Assembly: GCF_014696925.1 (NCBI RefSeq)
Contig: NZ_JACJQY010000009.1
Span: 1-64,000, forward strand
Reading direction: 5' to 3'
From: Phormidium tenue FACHB-1050
GTDB taxonomy: Bacteria; Cyanobacteriota; Cyanobacteriia; Pseudanabaenales; Pseudanabaenaceae
Length of the DNA stretch: 64,000 nt
The notes beneath the pieces are model-generated. The model was not told where the DNA came from. It did not search any database and worked only from the letters and a program-made list of their open reading frames with translations. Below are positions 26,081-34,773 of this stretch, in pieces. How positions within the stretch are numbered: the stretch's first letter is position 1; the number at the start of each line of letters is the position of its first letter. Position numbers and translations under genes: made by a program.

Positions 26081-29000
26081 CTATCCTGAAATAAGTTGAT
26101 GTAATTTTTTAACTAGTTCTTGCTCTCGATATGGCTTACTGAAATAGGCATTTGCCCCCAGATCTAAAGCCAACTTTTGATCATTTTCATTGTTTTTGGT
26201 AGTAAGTACAATGATTGGTAAATGTTGGAAATCAGCATCAGCACGAATATTCGATAAAAGCTTAAATCCATCCATGTGAGGCATTTCCAAATCAGTGATC
26301 ACCACGTCAACATTTAATCTCATCCCTAAGCAATCTTTGAGAAAAGCGATCGCCTCTTTGCCATCTTGAACCTGCTCAGTCAAAAATCCTGACTTAGTGA
26401 GTGTCATCGCCAGATAACGCCGCACATTGGCTGAGGAGTCAACAATTAATATTCTTGGTTGATGCGATCGCCTAACTTGATGGCTCACTAGCTCACTAGT
26501 AAATAGCCCCGAACTTTCTAAGTTTTCCGTCTTAGGCGATCGGTCTAAACTACTTTCAGAGACTGTTCCTAACTGATTGCCAAGAGGTAGCTCTGCCAAA
26601 GAATCTCCTACATTAAAAAAGTCAGAGAGGCTGCTCAAATTATCCACGCCTGAATGCGTTGATTGAGCTTCTAAAATATTCTCTTCAGGAGAGAGGAGAA
26701 ATTGATTGACTAATTCCGCAGGGTTTAACAAAGCAACAGCCTGATTACTACCCAAAATTACCGTACCTAGAAAAATTTGCGGCAGGATGATATCTCCTTC
26801 AATTTGATGGAATGTTGCTTCTTGATCATGCCAACAACCATCAGTTTGTAACGCAAATAAGTGATTCTCGAAATTAACTACTAAAAATGAAGGCACTGCC
26901 TGAGCAGGTTTCTGGCTTTCGGCTGGATTGATTAATTGGGGAGAGGGGGTTGATTGGAGAGATACTTGACTCAAGCTATGCCGACAATTGAGTTTTAATG
27001 AAGAATGCAGCCGTACAATCGGGAGTACGCGATCGCGCCATTGGAGAGTCTCTAGTTGATCATAATCAAGTTCATTGAGATCGCTCGGAATCACTTCCAA
27101 TATAATTTTGCTGGGAATTGCTAAGCACATTTGATTGATATCAATGAGTAGCACCCGAATTAAAGATAGGATATTCGGCAAAACCAAGGTAAATTGAGTA
27201 CCTTTTCCGCTCTGAGACTGCACCGTAATAGTACCGCCCAACTCTCGCAACTTCTTTTTCACACCGCACAATTTAGTTCCTGCTTCTGCATAGGATTTAC
27301 TATGCATGAGATTAAAACTTGGCTCAAAAATCAACCCAACTAACTGTTCATCACTCATATCCATAGTTGAGAAACCCGACATGCCTGCGATCGCCGCTGA
27401 TTGTTCAACTTGATGGCGAATTTTTTCTATGTCAAGCCCACAACCATCATCATTCACCTTGATGATCGTGCTTTCATCGGTTTGAGTGACGATAAATTCA
27501 ATCTTGCCTTGAGATGTTTTCCCTTGCTGTTGGCGCACCAGAGGAGGTTCAATGCCATGTTTAAAGGCATTCCGCAGTAATATCTCCAGAGGCTCAGCGA
27601 CAGTTTCAGAGATTAATCTCTCAACTTCAACCTCAGCCCCTTGCACAACCAACTCTACTTGCTTCCCATACTGAAGCGATAGATCTCGCAAAATGCGCGG
27701 AAACTTTCTGACAAGACTAGAGATCGGATGTTTGAGGACTTGGCGCAGGTTTTTTCTTAATTGATAGACATCCTGACCCATCGCATAGGTTTGCTGTTCA
27801 GTGAGCATCAGTACATTGGTGATCTGCTCAACTGCATTTTGTAAACCCGCGATCGCTTTTTGAGGCTGACTATCTGAGCTAGATACCAACAACTGCAAGT
27901 GTTTTTGAGCATCCTCAGACAAGATTTTAATTTCACTTAAATAAATATCTAAACTACCCTTACGTACTAATAATTCTTCCGACAAATCCCCCAACATTTC
28001 TAAATGATTTAAAGGAAGTCGAATCGTGGCATCATTGACCTTTGTAACAGGTTGAACATCCAATTGACTATTATCAATAGCACTCACATCAGCATCCATT
28101 TCAGGCTTTACATCTGACTTTAAATCTGAGGACAAAGCCGAAAAATCTGCATAGGAAATTTCTTTGTCACCAAAATCCAATAGAGATAGGTCATGCCAAG
28201 CAGAATTTTGATCATCAGGAATATTTTGATAGATCGGTGATTCTTCTATAGCTGTATCAATATCTGAAGCAGGAAAATCTTCTTTGAGCATTTCCGCTAA
28301 CATTAAGCTACTATCTAGTTCTGGTGGAGGAGAAATAGCAGGTTCCTTAAATTGGAGATTAGGCTCAGCATTTAGGCTGGATATAGCAAGATCTTTTGGC
28401 TCAAAAAAACTGTCGGGAGTCATCTCCTCCCCCGTATCATCATTAGATAGTTCAGACAAGTCAAGCTCAGACAAAGCGAAGTCAGACAAGTCAAAAGCAG
28501 GCACTAGATCTTCTTCATCATTCGAGTTCAGAGAAGATTCCACTGCTGTAAATTTAGCCCAAATATTATCCAGATTATTTTCAGGCTCAAGGCTATCTTC
28601 AAACCCACCTACATTCTCTACATTTATGTCATCCCCCTGCCACCTAACCCCTTGAATTTCAGTTTCATCATCATTACTTACGCCATTACCTAATAGTTGC
28701 TGGGTAGACATTTCGGAAAACATATCCGCCAACAATTCGGGGATCGGTAATCTTTCTTCATTGCTAGTTTCAAAAGAATTCTGCAAATCCTGCAAATCCC
28801 CCGTCAATTCGTCTAAATCACCCGTAAAAGAGTTTCCTAACAAATTTGGAAATAAAATCGTCAATTCAGCAGCCGAATTTCCTGAAGTATCTTGAAGCAA
28901 TTTATCTGGATCTAAATCTGGATCTAAATAATAATCTTCTTGGTCTTCTTGGTCTTCTTGATCTATTTGAATCATTAGAAAACTATCGGAATTGTCTATA

Positions 29001-29599
29001 TTATAGATTGGAGTGATATCAGCTTCTTCCTGATTAGAATCCACGCCAAAATCTAGATCAAATAGATGTAAAGCTTCTGGAGTATCTTCTAAGTTAAAAG
29101 GTTCACTTTCCCGATTATGGAATTCTAAAATACTTTGTGGTCTACTCTCATTGGCTTCCGATTCCAGATGTTCATTGATTTGAGCAAATAAGTTACGCTG
29201 TAGATCAAGCCAATCCATAGCTAAATCTATGCCTAAACAATATTCATTGATTACTTGATTGGACATATTGATGACTTCAATTATCATCTCTTTGGTAATC
29301 CAATCAAGATCAGCATGGCGATCGCGGAATTGGTTGATTAACAGCTCCAGATTATGAATTATTTCCGCAAAAGATGAGCTGGGCACATAAAAATCAGCTT
29401 TAATAGCCTCGTCTTGAAGCAACTTAATTGTAGAAATTAAGCCATCAATTTGTAGCTGGTAATTTGGCAGACTTACATCTAATTCTAAGATTTTATTTTT
29501 TAATTCATGGGTAAAAGCTTGAGCTTTCTTAGAAAAGACAGTCTTGGTTTGTGGCACTATTTCAATCATGGGAAATTCCATTACATCTATCTCTAACAA
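26081..29599 (-). CDS. Degenerate CheA-like protein with C-terminal receiver
   Basis: This CheA paralogue has 1172 residues. The N-terminal 150 residues are helical but show no H-x-x-K-G Hpt motif. A very acidic linker (about 190-530) includes a DQEDQEDQED-type repeat. An HATPase-like domain has a good N box (NAFKHGIEPPLVRQQQGK) and G1 (DDGCGL), but the G2/ATP-lid position reads AGTKLCGVKKKLRELGG in place of SGRGVGLD-VV. A CheW-like domain follows. The receiver has Asp1103 (VITDLEMPHMDG), but the acidic pair is reduced (ILIVDSSANV). It is probably catalytically impaired, a scaffold or phosphoryl sink. It follows the MCP by 64 bp. Confidence 0.88.
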   Translation of the reverse strand: MLEIDVMEFPMIEIVPQTKTVFSKKAQAFTHELKNKILELDVSLPNYQLQIDGLISTIKLLQDEAIKADFYVPSSSFAEIIHNLELLINQFRDRHADLDWITKEMIIEVINMSNQVINEYCLGIDLAMDWLDLQRNLFAQINEHLESEANESRPQSILEFHNRESEPFNLEDTPEALHLFDLDFGVDSNQEEADITPIYNIDNSDSFLMIQIDQEDQEDQEDYYLDPDLDPDKLLQDTSGNSAAELTILFPNLLGNSFTGDLDELTGDLQDLQNSFETSNEERLPIPELLADMFSEMSTQQLLGNGVSNDDETEIQGVRWQGDDINVENVGGFEDSLEPENNLDNIWAKFTAVESSLNSNDEEDLVPAFDLSDFALSELDLSELSNDDTGEEMTPDSFFEPKDLAISSLNAEPNLQFKEPAISPPPELDSSLMLAEMLKEDFPASDIDTAIEESPIYQNIPDDQNSAWHDLSLLDFGDKEISYADFSALSSDLKSDVKPEMDADVSAIDNSQLDVQPVTKVNDATIRLPLNHLEMLGDLSEELLVRKGSLDIYLSEIKILSEDAQKHLQLLVSSSDSQPQKAIAGLQNAVEQITNVLMLTEQQTYAMGQDVYQLRKNLRQVLKHPISSLVRKFPRILRDLSLQYGKQVELVVQGAEVEVERLISETVAEPLEILLRNAFKHGIEPPLVRQQQGKTSQGKIEFIVTQTDESTIIKVNDDGCGLDIEKIRHQVEQSAAIAGMSGFSTMDMSDEQLVGLIFEPSFNLMHSKSYAEAGTKLCGVKKKLRELGGTITVQSQSGKGTQFTLVLPNILSLIRVLLIDINQMCLAIPSKIILEVIPSDLNELDYDQLETLQWRDRVLPIVRLHSSLKLNCRHSLSQVSLQSTPSPQLINPAESQKPAQAVPSFLVVNFENHLFALQTDGCWHDQEATFHQIEGDIILPQIFLGTVILGSNQAVALLNPAELVNQFLLSPEENILEAQSTHSGVDNLSSLSDFFNVGDSLAELPLGNQLGTVSESSLDRSPKTENLESSGLFTSELVSHQVRRSHQPRILIVDSSANVRRYLAMTLTKSGFLTEQVQDGKEAIAFLKDCLGMRLNVDVVITDLEMPHMDGFKLLSNIRADADFQHLPIIVLTTKNNENDQKLALDLGANAYFSKPYREQELVKKLHQLISG

Positions 29600-29663
29600 A
29601 CTTCTATCTTTAAATCAGTAATAATTTACATCGTCAAAAGCATTGCTACTGTCCGCTTAAACT

Positions 29664-32600
29664 CTAGCGAGTTTTGAAATTAGACAAGGACTGCTGAAGT
29701 TCTCCAGAATAACCTCGTGTAGCTTTGATAAACTTAGATACTTCTGAAGAAGAAGCAAGCGTTCTCTTAGCCATATGCGAAATGTCATTCATCAAGTTAG
29801 CAACCCCTTCCGATGTCTGGGCTTGGGAAGTCGTAGCCTCAGCGATCACCACCATTAATCCATCAATTTGCTGGGAGATTCGGGCAATTTGTTGCAGGCT
29901 ATCCTTAGCAGTAATCGCTAAGGCATTACTCTCTGATATTTGAGTACTACCAGAATCAACCACCGCCATCACAGCATTAGTCTCACTTTGAATATTACTG
30001 AGCAGGCTTTCCACTTCTTTAGTCGCCGCAACTGAACGCGCAGCCAGTTCCCCCACTTCTTCAGCAACTAATACAAATCCCTGATTAGTATCAGTTGATC
30101 GGGATGCTTCCAGTGTGGCATTGATAGCTAGAAAGTTGGTTTTAATAGCAATTTCATTAATTGAAGAAATTGCTTTAGCAATTTTTTGAGACACAACCCC
30201 CAAATGCTTGACGCGCTTAGCCGTTGTGGAGATTGTGTTTTGCAATTCTCCCACCTTGGACATCACCGCATCAATCGAGCGATCGCTCTCAGATAATTTT
30301 TCTGATACGAGTTGTGATGATTTCACTACTTGCTGACTATTATTGACAATTTTCGTTGCAGATAGCTTAGACATCTGCATTGTGGTTAGCGATCGCGTCA
30401 CGGTATCGACCTGTCTCTGAGAGACACTCGCAAGATTCATGATCGCCTGTTCATTTTGACCAAGGGAGAAATTAACTTGGTTAGCAGAGGATTTAACTTG
30501 GCTAACAATATTTTGCAAGCCCCGAATGACATCATCAAAAAATATGGCAACATTCGCCAAACTACCATCAACCGACTGAGTGGAAACCGTAAGATCTCCA
30601 TCAGTTAAAGCTTGGATATCTTTGAGCATTTGCGTCAACTGCCTCTGGATGTCTTCTTTCTGCTGGCGATAGCTCTCAACCTCAGCATGGCGCTGTACCA
30701 TCTCCGCCCGTACTTTCTTACCTAAATACAAGATATTCTCATCGGATAAATCGGTATCTTGAACTTCACGTTTTTCTTCTCTCGCAAGTTTTGCCAAGAC
30801 TTTAAACAACTTCACTACCTGTAACTGTAAGTCTTGCTTTTCTTGTTCTTGCTTTTGCATCATCGTCTGGAATTGTTCAGACATTTTATTAATGCTTAAG
30901 GAAATGTCTGACAACTCGTCATTTCCTTCCACACTCAATGCCCCGAAGCTGACAGCAGCCTTTCCTCGTCTAAGATCTCGTAAAGCAGCCTGAATATCTT
31001 TAAGTCTAGTACTAAGATTTCTCGACAAAGCATAGGCGATCGCGGCGACGAGCAAAGGCGTAGCCGCAATACCAATACCAATCACCAACAGTAAATTTTG
31101 ATTACCTGCGATCGCCTTAGTTTTGTCTACTGTCGTTAATACATCCCAAGTCAACAGGTCAGAGGTCTGCATAGCAGGCACAGGGGCATAGGCAAGCAGT
31201 TGCCCATTGCGATCGCTCTTGACAGTATCTTGGACACCAGAGGACTGGGCCGTTCGCAGATCAGGGAGCATTGCAAAATTTGTTAACGCATCTTCACCAA
31301 CTGTGACAGGTTGAGAACTAGCAATATATTTGTTAGCGCTATCAACTATATAAAAATTTCTATTCTCATTACCATTGTTACGTTCATTGGTTAAATCATT
31401 TACCAATTTTTTTACAGGAATCTCCACCTGCAAAATCAGGGTAACTTTTTGGGAAACAGAACTCTTGATTGACCTAGATGCATAAAAATGAACCCCATCT
31501 TTCCCTGCCACGGGATTGCTAAACAATACATTATCCACAGAACTTACTTTACTGAGGATACTAGGGTTAAGAGTTTGGAGGGTTTTCGATTGGCTTGACT
31601 GAGCGATTAACTCTCCATTAGTGCTAAACAACGCAATGCTGGTGTAGTCAGGATAAGCTTGACCATAGAGATTTAACCGATTAGTCAACTGCTGCTTATA
31701 TTGACGTTGCTGAGCAATTGGCATTGCGGCAAGAGGATTAGTTACCTTGGGATCGGCGGACTTTAGCAAAGTATTCTGTCCGACTTCAGTCGAAACCAGC
31801 AATTTTTGCAACACTTCCACACCATTAGTCTGCTGATTTAAAAAATTTCTGGTCGCATTTGCTAAAGCGATCGCATCCGATTGCTGGGCTTGTTTGACCT
31901 TACTTAATAACAAACCATCACCCACTTGGTAAGCCGTTACACCCAAAATAATCGCAGGAACCGTCGCGACTAAAGCACCCCACAAAGTAATTTTTTGGCT
32001 GACACTAGAAAATTTAAAAATGTCCTCCAATGCGATCGCCGAAGCTCCATTTTTTCCATTAACCCTACTATACTGAGCAGCATTTTGAGAATCCATCCCC
32101 CAACCCAAAAACACTGACTCTACAGGTGGAAATTCAATTTTTTGTTTATTATGCTGGCTTACCTGCTGAATATTGGAGATCGTCTCATTCAAGATCGAAG
32201 AATCCGCCTTGCCCGTTACATCTTCCTCTAGATCCTCATCTCTAACCATTATATTCTCGACATCTCCAACTATCAGAATCGGCTCCTCTAGCAGAAGATC
32301 TTGAGGAGTAGTTGTTTCTTCGAGTTCTTGCTGAGGCTCCTTAAATAAAGCAGCGATCGCAGGTGGAGGTGGAATTACCCCATTGCCGTTAACCTGAAGC
32401 TTTCCAGAAACTTTTGGCTTGTCAGGCACATTAGCAGAAGCCCCTATTACAGTCAGTTCACTTGCTGTTGAGTCATCATGGTCGAGAATATAGGAAATAC
32501 TACCATCGCCAAATGTGCTTTTTAATTTTGCACCAAGATTGCTAGACTCTAACTGCAAAGCTCGGTAGTTAGCTTCTTGAGCCTTATCAGCATAACTAGT

Positions 32601-32951
32601 TTCTTTGTGATTAGGGCTATTAATAGAACCTATATCTTTTGGGTGATTATTATTTGGGCTATTATTTTGACTACTATTTTGAGAAATACTAGCCAACTTA
32701 TTTTGGATTTGAGCAAGCGAAGTACTTGCAAGATCAAGCAAATCTGGATCATCCGTAAGAGTTAATACCTGTTGATATTGCACCTTGGCATACTCAATCT
32801 TACCTGCCTTTCGGAAGGTTGCACCTAACCAAATATGCAGTTTGGGATTGCGAGGGTCCTCATACAACAATTCTGAGAACTGTTGCATCGCCTCTTCATA
32901 CCGACCCTCTGCATAAGAGTGTAGAGCCGCCTGATACTGCGCTGTCATCAT
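29664..32951 (-). CDS. Methyl-accepting chemotaxis protein with N-terminal TPR
   Basis: This receptor has 1095 residues. It begins with two TPR-like units (YQAALHSYAEGRYEEAMQQF; KLHIWLGATFRKAGKIEYAK), then a long Ser/Asn-rich linker. A first span lies near residue 325-345, followed by a double-Cache-like sensor and a second span near 610-635. HAMP and a coiled coil precede a signalling tip reading IKTNFLAINATLEASRS and TDTNQGFVLVAEEVGELAAR. The canonical EAARAGE part is changed to EASRSTD, and VVADEVR to LVAEEVG. The tip is therefore divergent and may pair with the divergent CheA encoded just downstream. Confidence 0.9.
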   Translation of the reverse strand: MMTAQYQAALHSYAEGRYEEAMQQFSELLYEDPRNPKLHIWLGATFRKAGKIEYAKVQYQQVLTLTDDPDLLDLASTSLAQIQNKLASISQNSSQNNSPNNNHPKDIGSINSPNHKETSYADKAQEANYRALQLESSNLGAKLKSTFGDGSISYILDHDDSTASELTVIGASANVPDKPKVSGKLQVNGNGVIPPPPAIAALFKEPQQELEETTTPQDLLLEEPILIVGDVENIMVRDEDLEEDVTGKADSSILNETISNIQQVSQHNKQKIEFPPVESVFLGWGMDSQNAAQYSRVNGKNGASAIALEDIFKFSSVSQKITLWGALVATVPAIILGVTAYQVGDGLLLSKVKQAQQSDAIALANATRNFLNQQTNGVEVLQKLLVSTEVGQNTLLKSADPKVTNPLAAMPIAQQRQYKQQLTNRLNLYGQAYPDYTSIALFSTNGELIAQSSQSKTLQTLNPSILSKVSSVDNVLFSNPVAGKDGVHFYASRSIKSSVSQKVTLILQVEIPVKKLVNDLTNERNNGNENRNFYIVDSANKYIASSQPVTVGEDALTNFAMLPDLRTAQSSGVQDTVKSDRNGQLLAYAPVPAMQTSDLLTWDVLTTVDKTKAIAGNQNLLLVIGIGIAATPLLVAAIAYALSRNLSTRLKDIQAALRDLRRGKAAVSFGALSVEGNDELSDISLSINKMSEQFQTMMQKQEQEKQDLQLQVVKLFKVLAKLAREEKREVQDTDLSDENILYLGKKVRAEMVQRHAEVESYRQQKEDIQRQLTQMLKDIQALTDGDLTVSTQSVDGSLANVAIFFDDVIRGLQNIVSQVKSSANQVNFSLGQNEQAIMNLASVSQRQVDTVTRSLTTMQMSKLSATKIVNNSQQVVKSSQLVSEKLSESDRSIDAVMSKVGELQNTISTTAKRVKHLGVVSQKIAKAISSINEIAIKTNFLAINATLEASRSTDTNQGFVLVAEEVGELAARSVAATKEVESLLSNIQSETNAVMAVVDSGSTQISESNALAITAKDSLQQIARISQQIDGLMVVIAEATTSQAQTSEGVANLMNDISHMAKRTLASSSEVSKFIKATRGYSGELQQSLSNFKTR

Positions 32952-33062
32952 GATCGTCCCTGTATGAAAATACGTCCTTGTTTCAAGAAGGAGGCTTTAA
33001 GTCTCGACAAGTCTCCTGATAAATAATTAAACGCATTTATATGTAGATCCTCTAGCGCCATT

Positions 33063-33094
33063 TTGCTTGTGTTTACCAAAAAGAGTGCTATAAT
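33063..33094 (+). promoter_or_regulatory. Predicted promoter for the deoxyhypusine-synthase-like gene
   Basis: A perfect TATAAT at 33089-33094 is preceded by TTGCTT/TTGTGT about 16-20 bp upstream. A transcript starting near 33101 would have a leader of about 470 nt before the coding start at 33571. Confidence 0.5.
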
Positions 33095-33159
33095 ATTCAA
33101 GGATTTGTCGCACTTAGCTAAATAGAAATTGAAAAAACTGGTTTTATTGCTTGGATGTG

Positions 33160-33322
33160 ATTGGCTCCTCAACCTAAAGTTGGGTGAAAGACGCGAGTCT
33201 GATCCTACTCTTTCTTGGGATGATGCCTGTGAAGGACCTAGTATGTTCCGATCGACCTTCTAACTATCAGGGTTGTAACCACCGTTAACAACCTGGGTCG
33301 ATCGCTTCTCACCATAGAGAAG
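33160..33322 (+). ncRNA. Structured leader RNA or small RNA of unknown class
   Basis: Several stems stack in a short span. CAAC/GTTG lies near 33170-33183. AGAC-GCGA-GTCT (about 33189-33200) has a GNRA tetraloop. A nested pair follows: CGATCGACC (33249-33257) with GGTCGATCG (33296-33304), enclosing GGTTGT/ACAACC. A CTTCTC/GAGAAG hairpin ends at 33322. The arrangement is far more ordered than the neighbouring leader. I do not recognise a known riboswitch core in it. It could be a cis-regulatory leader of the downstream gene or a free small RNA. Confidence 0.45.
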
Positions 33323-33570
33323 ATTAAATATTTTCAAAACTGAATAAGCGGTTAAAAACCTCTGGCTAATAGAGATTTTTGGCGTGTGATGTTTCAAATC
33401 AGCAATATCTATCTTTTGAATGATAGTTACTGTCAATCCTGAAACATTCGTCATCGCGGAAAAAACTTTCTAGGTCATAGGCGTGCGATTCTGCTTGTTC
33501 TGTTATGGAACTCTGCTCAAATTTTTCTTGCATACATCTACAACACATAACATCTAGGACAAACAGAATC

Positions 33571-34632
33571 ATGAAACGCGAACTACTTAAACAGACCGTT
33601 GAGCACATCGACATCAAAGCTTTTGATGTAGTCGGATTGGTTGATGCAATGGCTAACACCGCTTTTCAAGGTAGAAACCTTGGACGTGCGGCTCATATCT
33701 ATGACGATATGATCAAGGATAAAGATTGCGCGATCATCCTGTGTTTGGCAGGTTCTTTATTTAGTGCGGGACTTAAGGGAGTTGTCTACGATCTCATCGC
33801 CAACAACATGGTAGACATGATTGTCTCTACAGGCGCAAACATCGTTGACCAAGACTTCTTTGAAGCCCTCGGATTTCGTCACTATGTCGGTGATACCTTT
33901 GCTGATGACACAGTACTCCGCGAAAATGCGATTGATCGCATCTATGACACCTACATCGACGAAGACGAGTTGCGCGTTTGCGACATGACGATCGCTGAAA
34001 TTGCCAACTCTCTTCCTCCTCGCCCTTACTCTTCTCGCGAGTTCATCCATGAAATGGGTGCATACCTCGATAAGAATGCTAAGAACCGCCACTCAGTCGT
34101 TTTGGCAGCTTACGAGCATCAAGTTCCCATCTTCGTTCCTGCCTTCAGCGATTGTTCCGCAGGTTTCGGCTTAGTCCATCATCAGTGGTTCTCTCCTGAA
34201 GAGCATGTCAGCATCGACTCTGTACGCGACTTCCGCGAATTGACTCAGTGCAAGTTGGCAAGTCCTCACACTGGGCTATTCATGATCGGTGGTGGTGTTC
34301 CTAAGAACTTCGCTCAAGATACCGTGGTTGCGGCTGAGTTGCTTGGTTTCGAGGCAGCAATGCACAAGTATGCAGTTCAAATCACTGTTGCTGACGAGCG
34401 TGATGGTGCTCTATCTGGTTCGACTTTGAAGGAAGCACATTCTTGGGGCAAGGTGGATATTGTCCAAGAGCAAATGGTTTACTCCGAAGCCACTGTAGCG
34501 CTGCCCTTGATTGCAGGCTATGTCTACGGCAAGAAGAACTGGTGTGATCGCGCTCCTCGTCAATTGGCTCAAGTATTCAACAAGCCATCTGTTGCTACTT
34601 TTAGTAGTATTCCTGCACCCGTAGGCGTGTAA
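33571..34632 (+). CDS. Deoxyhypusine synthase-like protein
   Basis: From the ATG at 33571 the product has 353 residues. It is of the deoxyhypusine-synthase family: FDVVGLVDAMANTAFQGRNLGRA, then CAIILCLAGSLFSAGLKGVV and the NAD-binding-like DMIVSTGANIVDQDFFEALGF. Bacteria lack eIF5A, and their homologues make polyamines such as homospermidine or act on agmatine-type substrates; which one applies here cannot be read from sequence. The frame is open upstream to 33505, but MKRELLKQTVEHID is the conserved start. Two strong hairpins follow the stop codon. Confidence 0.88.
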   Translation: MKRELLKQTVEHIDIKAFDVVGLVDAMANTAFQGRNLGRAAHIYDDMIKDKDCAIILCLAGSLFSAGLKGVVYDLIANNMVDMIVSTGANIVDQDFFEALGFRHYVGDTFADDTVLRENAIDRIYDTYIDEDELRVCDMTIAEIANSLPPRPYSSREFIHEMGAYLDKNAKNRHSVVLAAYEHQVPIFVPAFSDCSAGFGLVHHQWFSPEEHVSIDSVRDFRELTQCKLASPHTGLFMIGGGVPKNFAQDTVVAAELLGFEAAMHKYAVQITVADERDGALSGSTLKEAHSWGKVDIVQEQMVYSEATVALPLIAGYVYGKKNWCDRAPRQLAQVFNKPSVATFSSIPAPVGV

Positions 34633-34636
34633 AAAA

Positions 34637-34725
34637 AGTAAATGGGGGGCGCTTTGCGCTCCCCCATTTACTAAAACCCCAGAGAGAGTTGCGGCGCTTT
34701 GCGCCGCAACTCTCTCTGGGGTTTT
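34637..34725. terminator. Two tandem hairpins after the deoxyhypusine-synthase-like gene
   Basis: The first (34637-34672) pairs AGTAAATGGGGG with CCCCCATTTACT around GCGC-TTT-GCGC. The second (34673-34725) pairs AAAACCCCAGAGAGAGTTGC with its complement and again has a GGCGCTTTGCGCC tip. The second belongs to the AAACCC/GGGTTT hairpin class. Confidence 0.7.
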
Positions 34726-34773
34726 AGTTTTGTCATAACATTGATGGTTATAACTATAAGCACGATAAATATA

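Noticed and set aside
28284-28655. 123-codon open frame opposite the divergent CheA gene
   Set aside because: It is the antisense of an acidic, Ser-rich linker; composition and lack of a ribosome site mark it as a shadow.
28930-28972. Short tandem repeat TCTTGGTCT-like
   Set aside because: It codes for the DQED-type acidic repeat in the CheA linker; low-complexity coding sequence and not a mobile repeat.
34699-34773. N-terminal extension of SbcD from a TTG
   Set aside because: The TTG lies in the arm of a terminator-like hairpin, and the extension is hydrophobic and unlike family starts.
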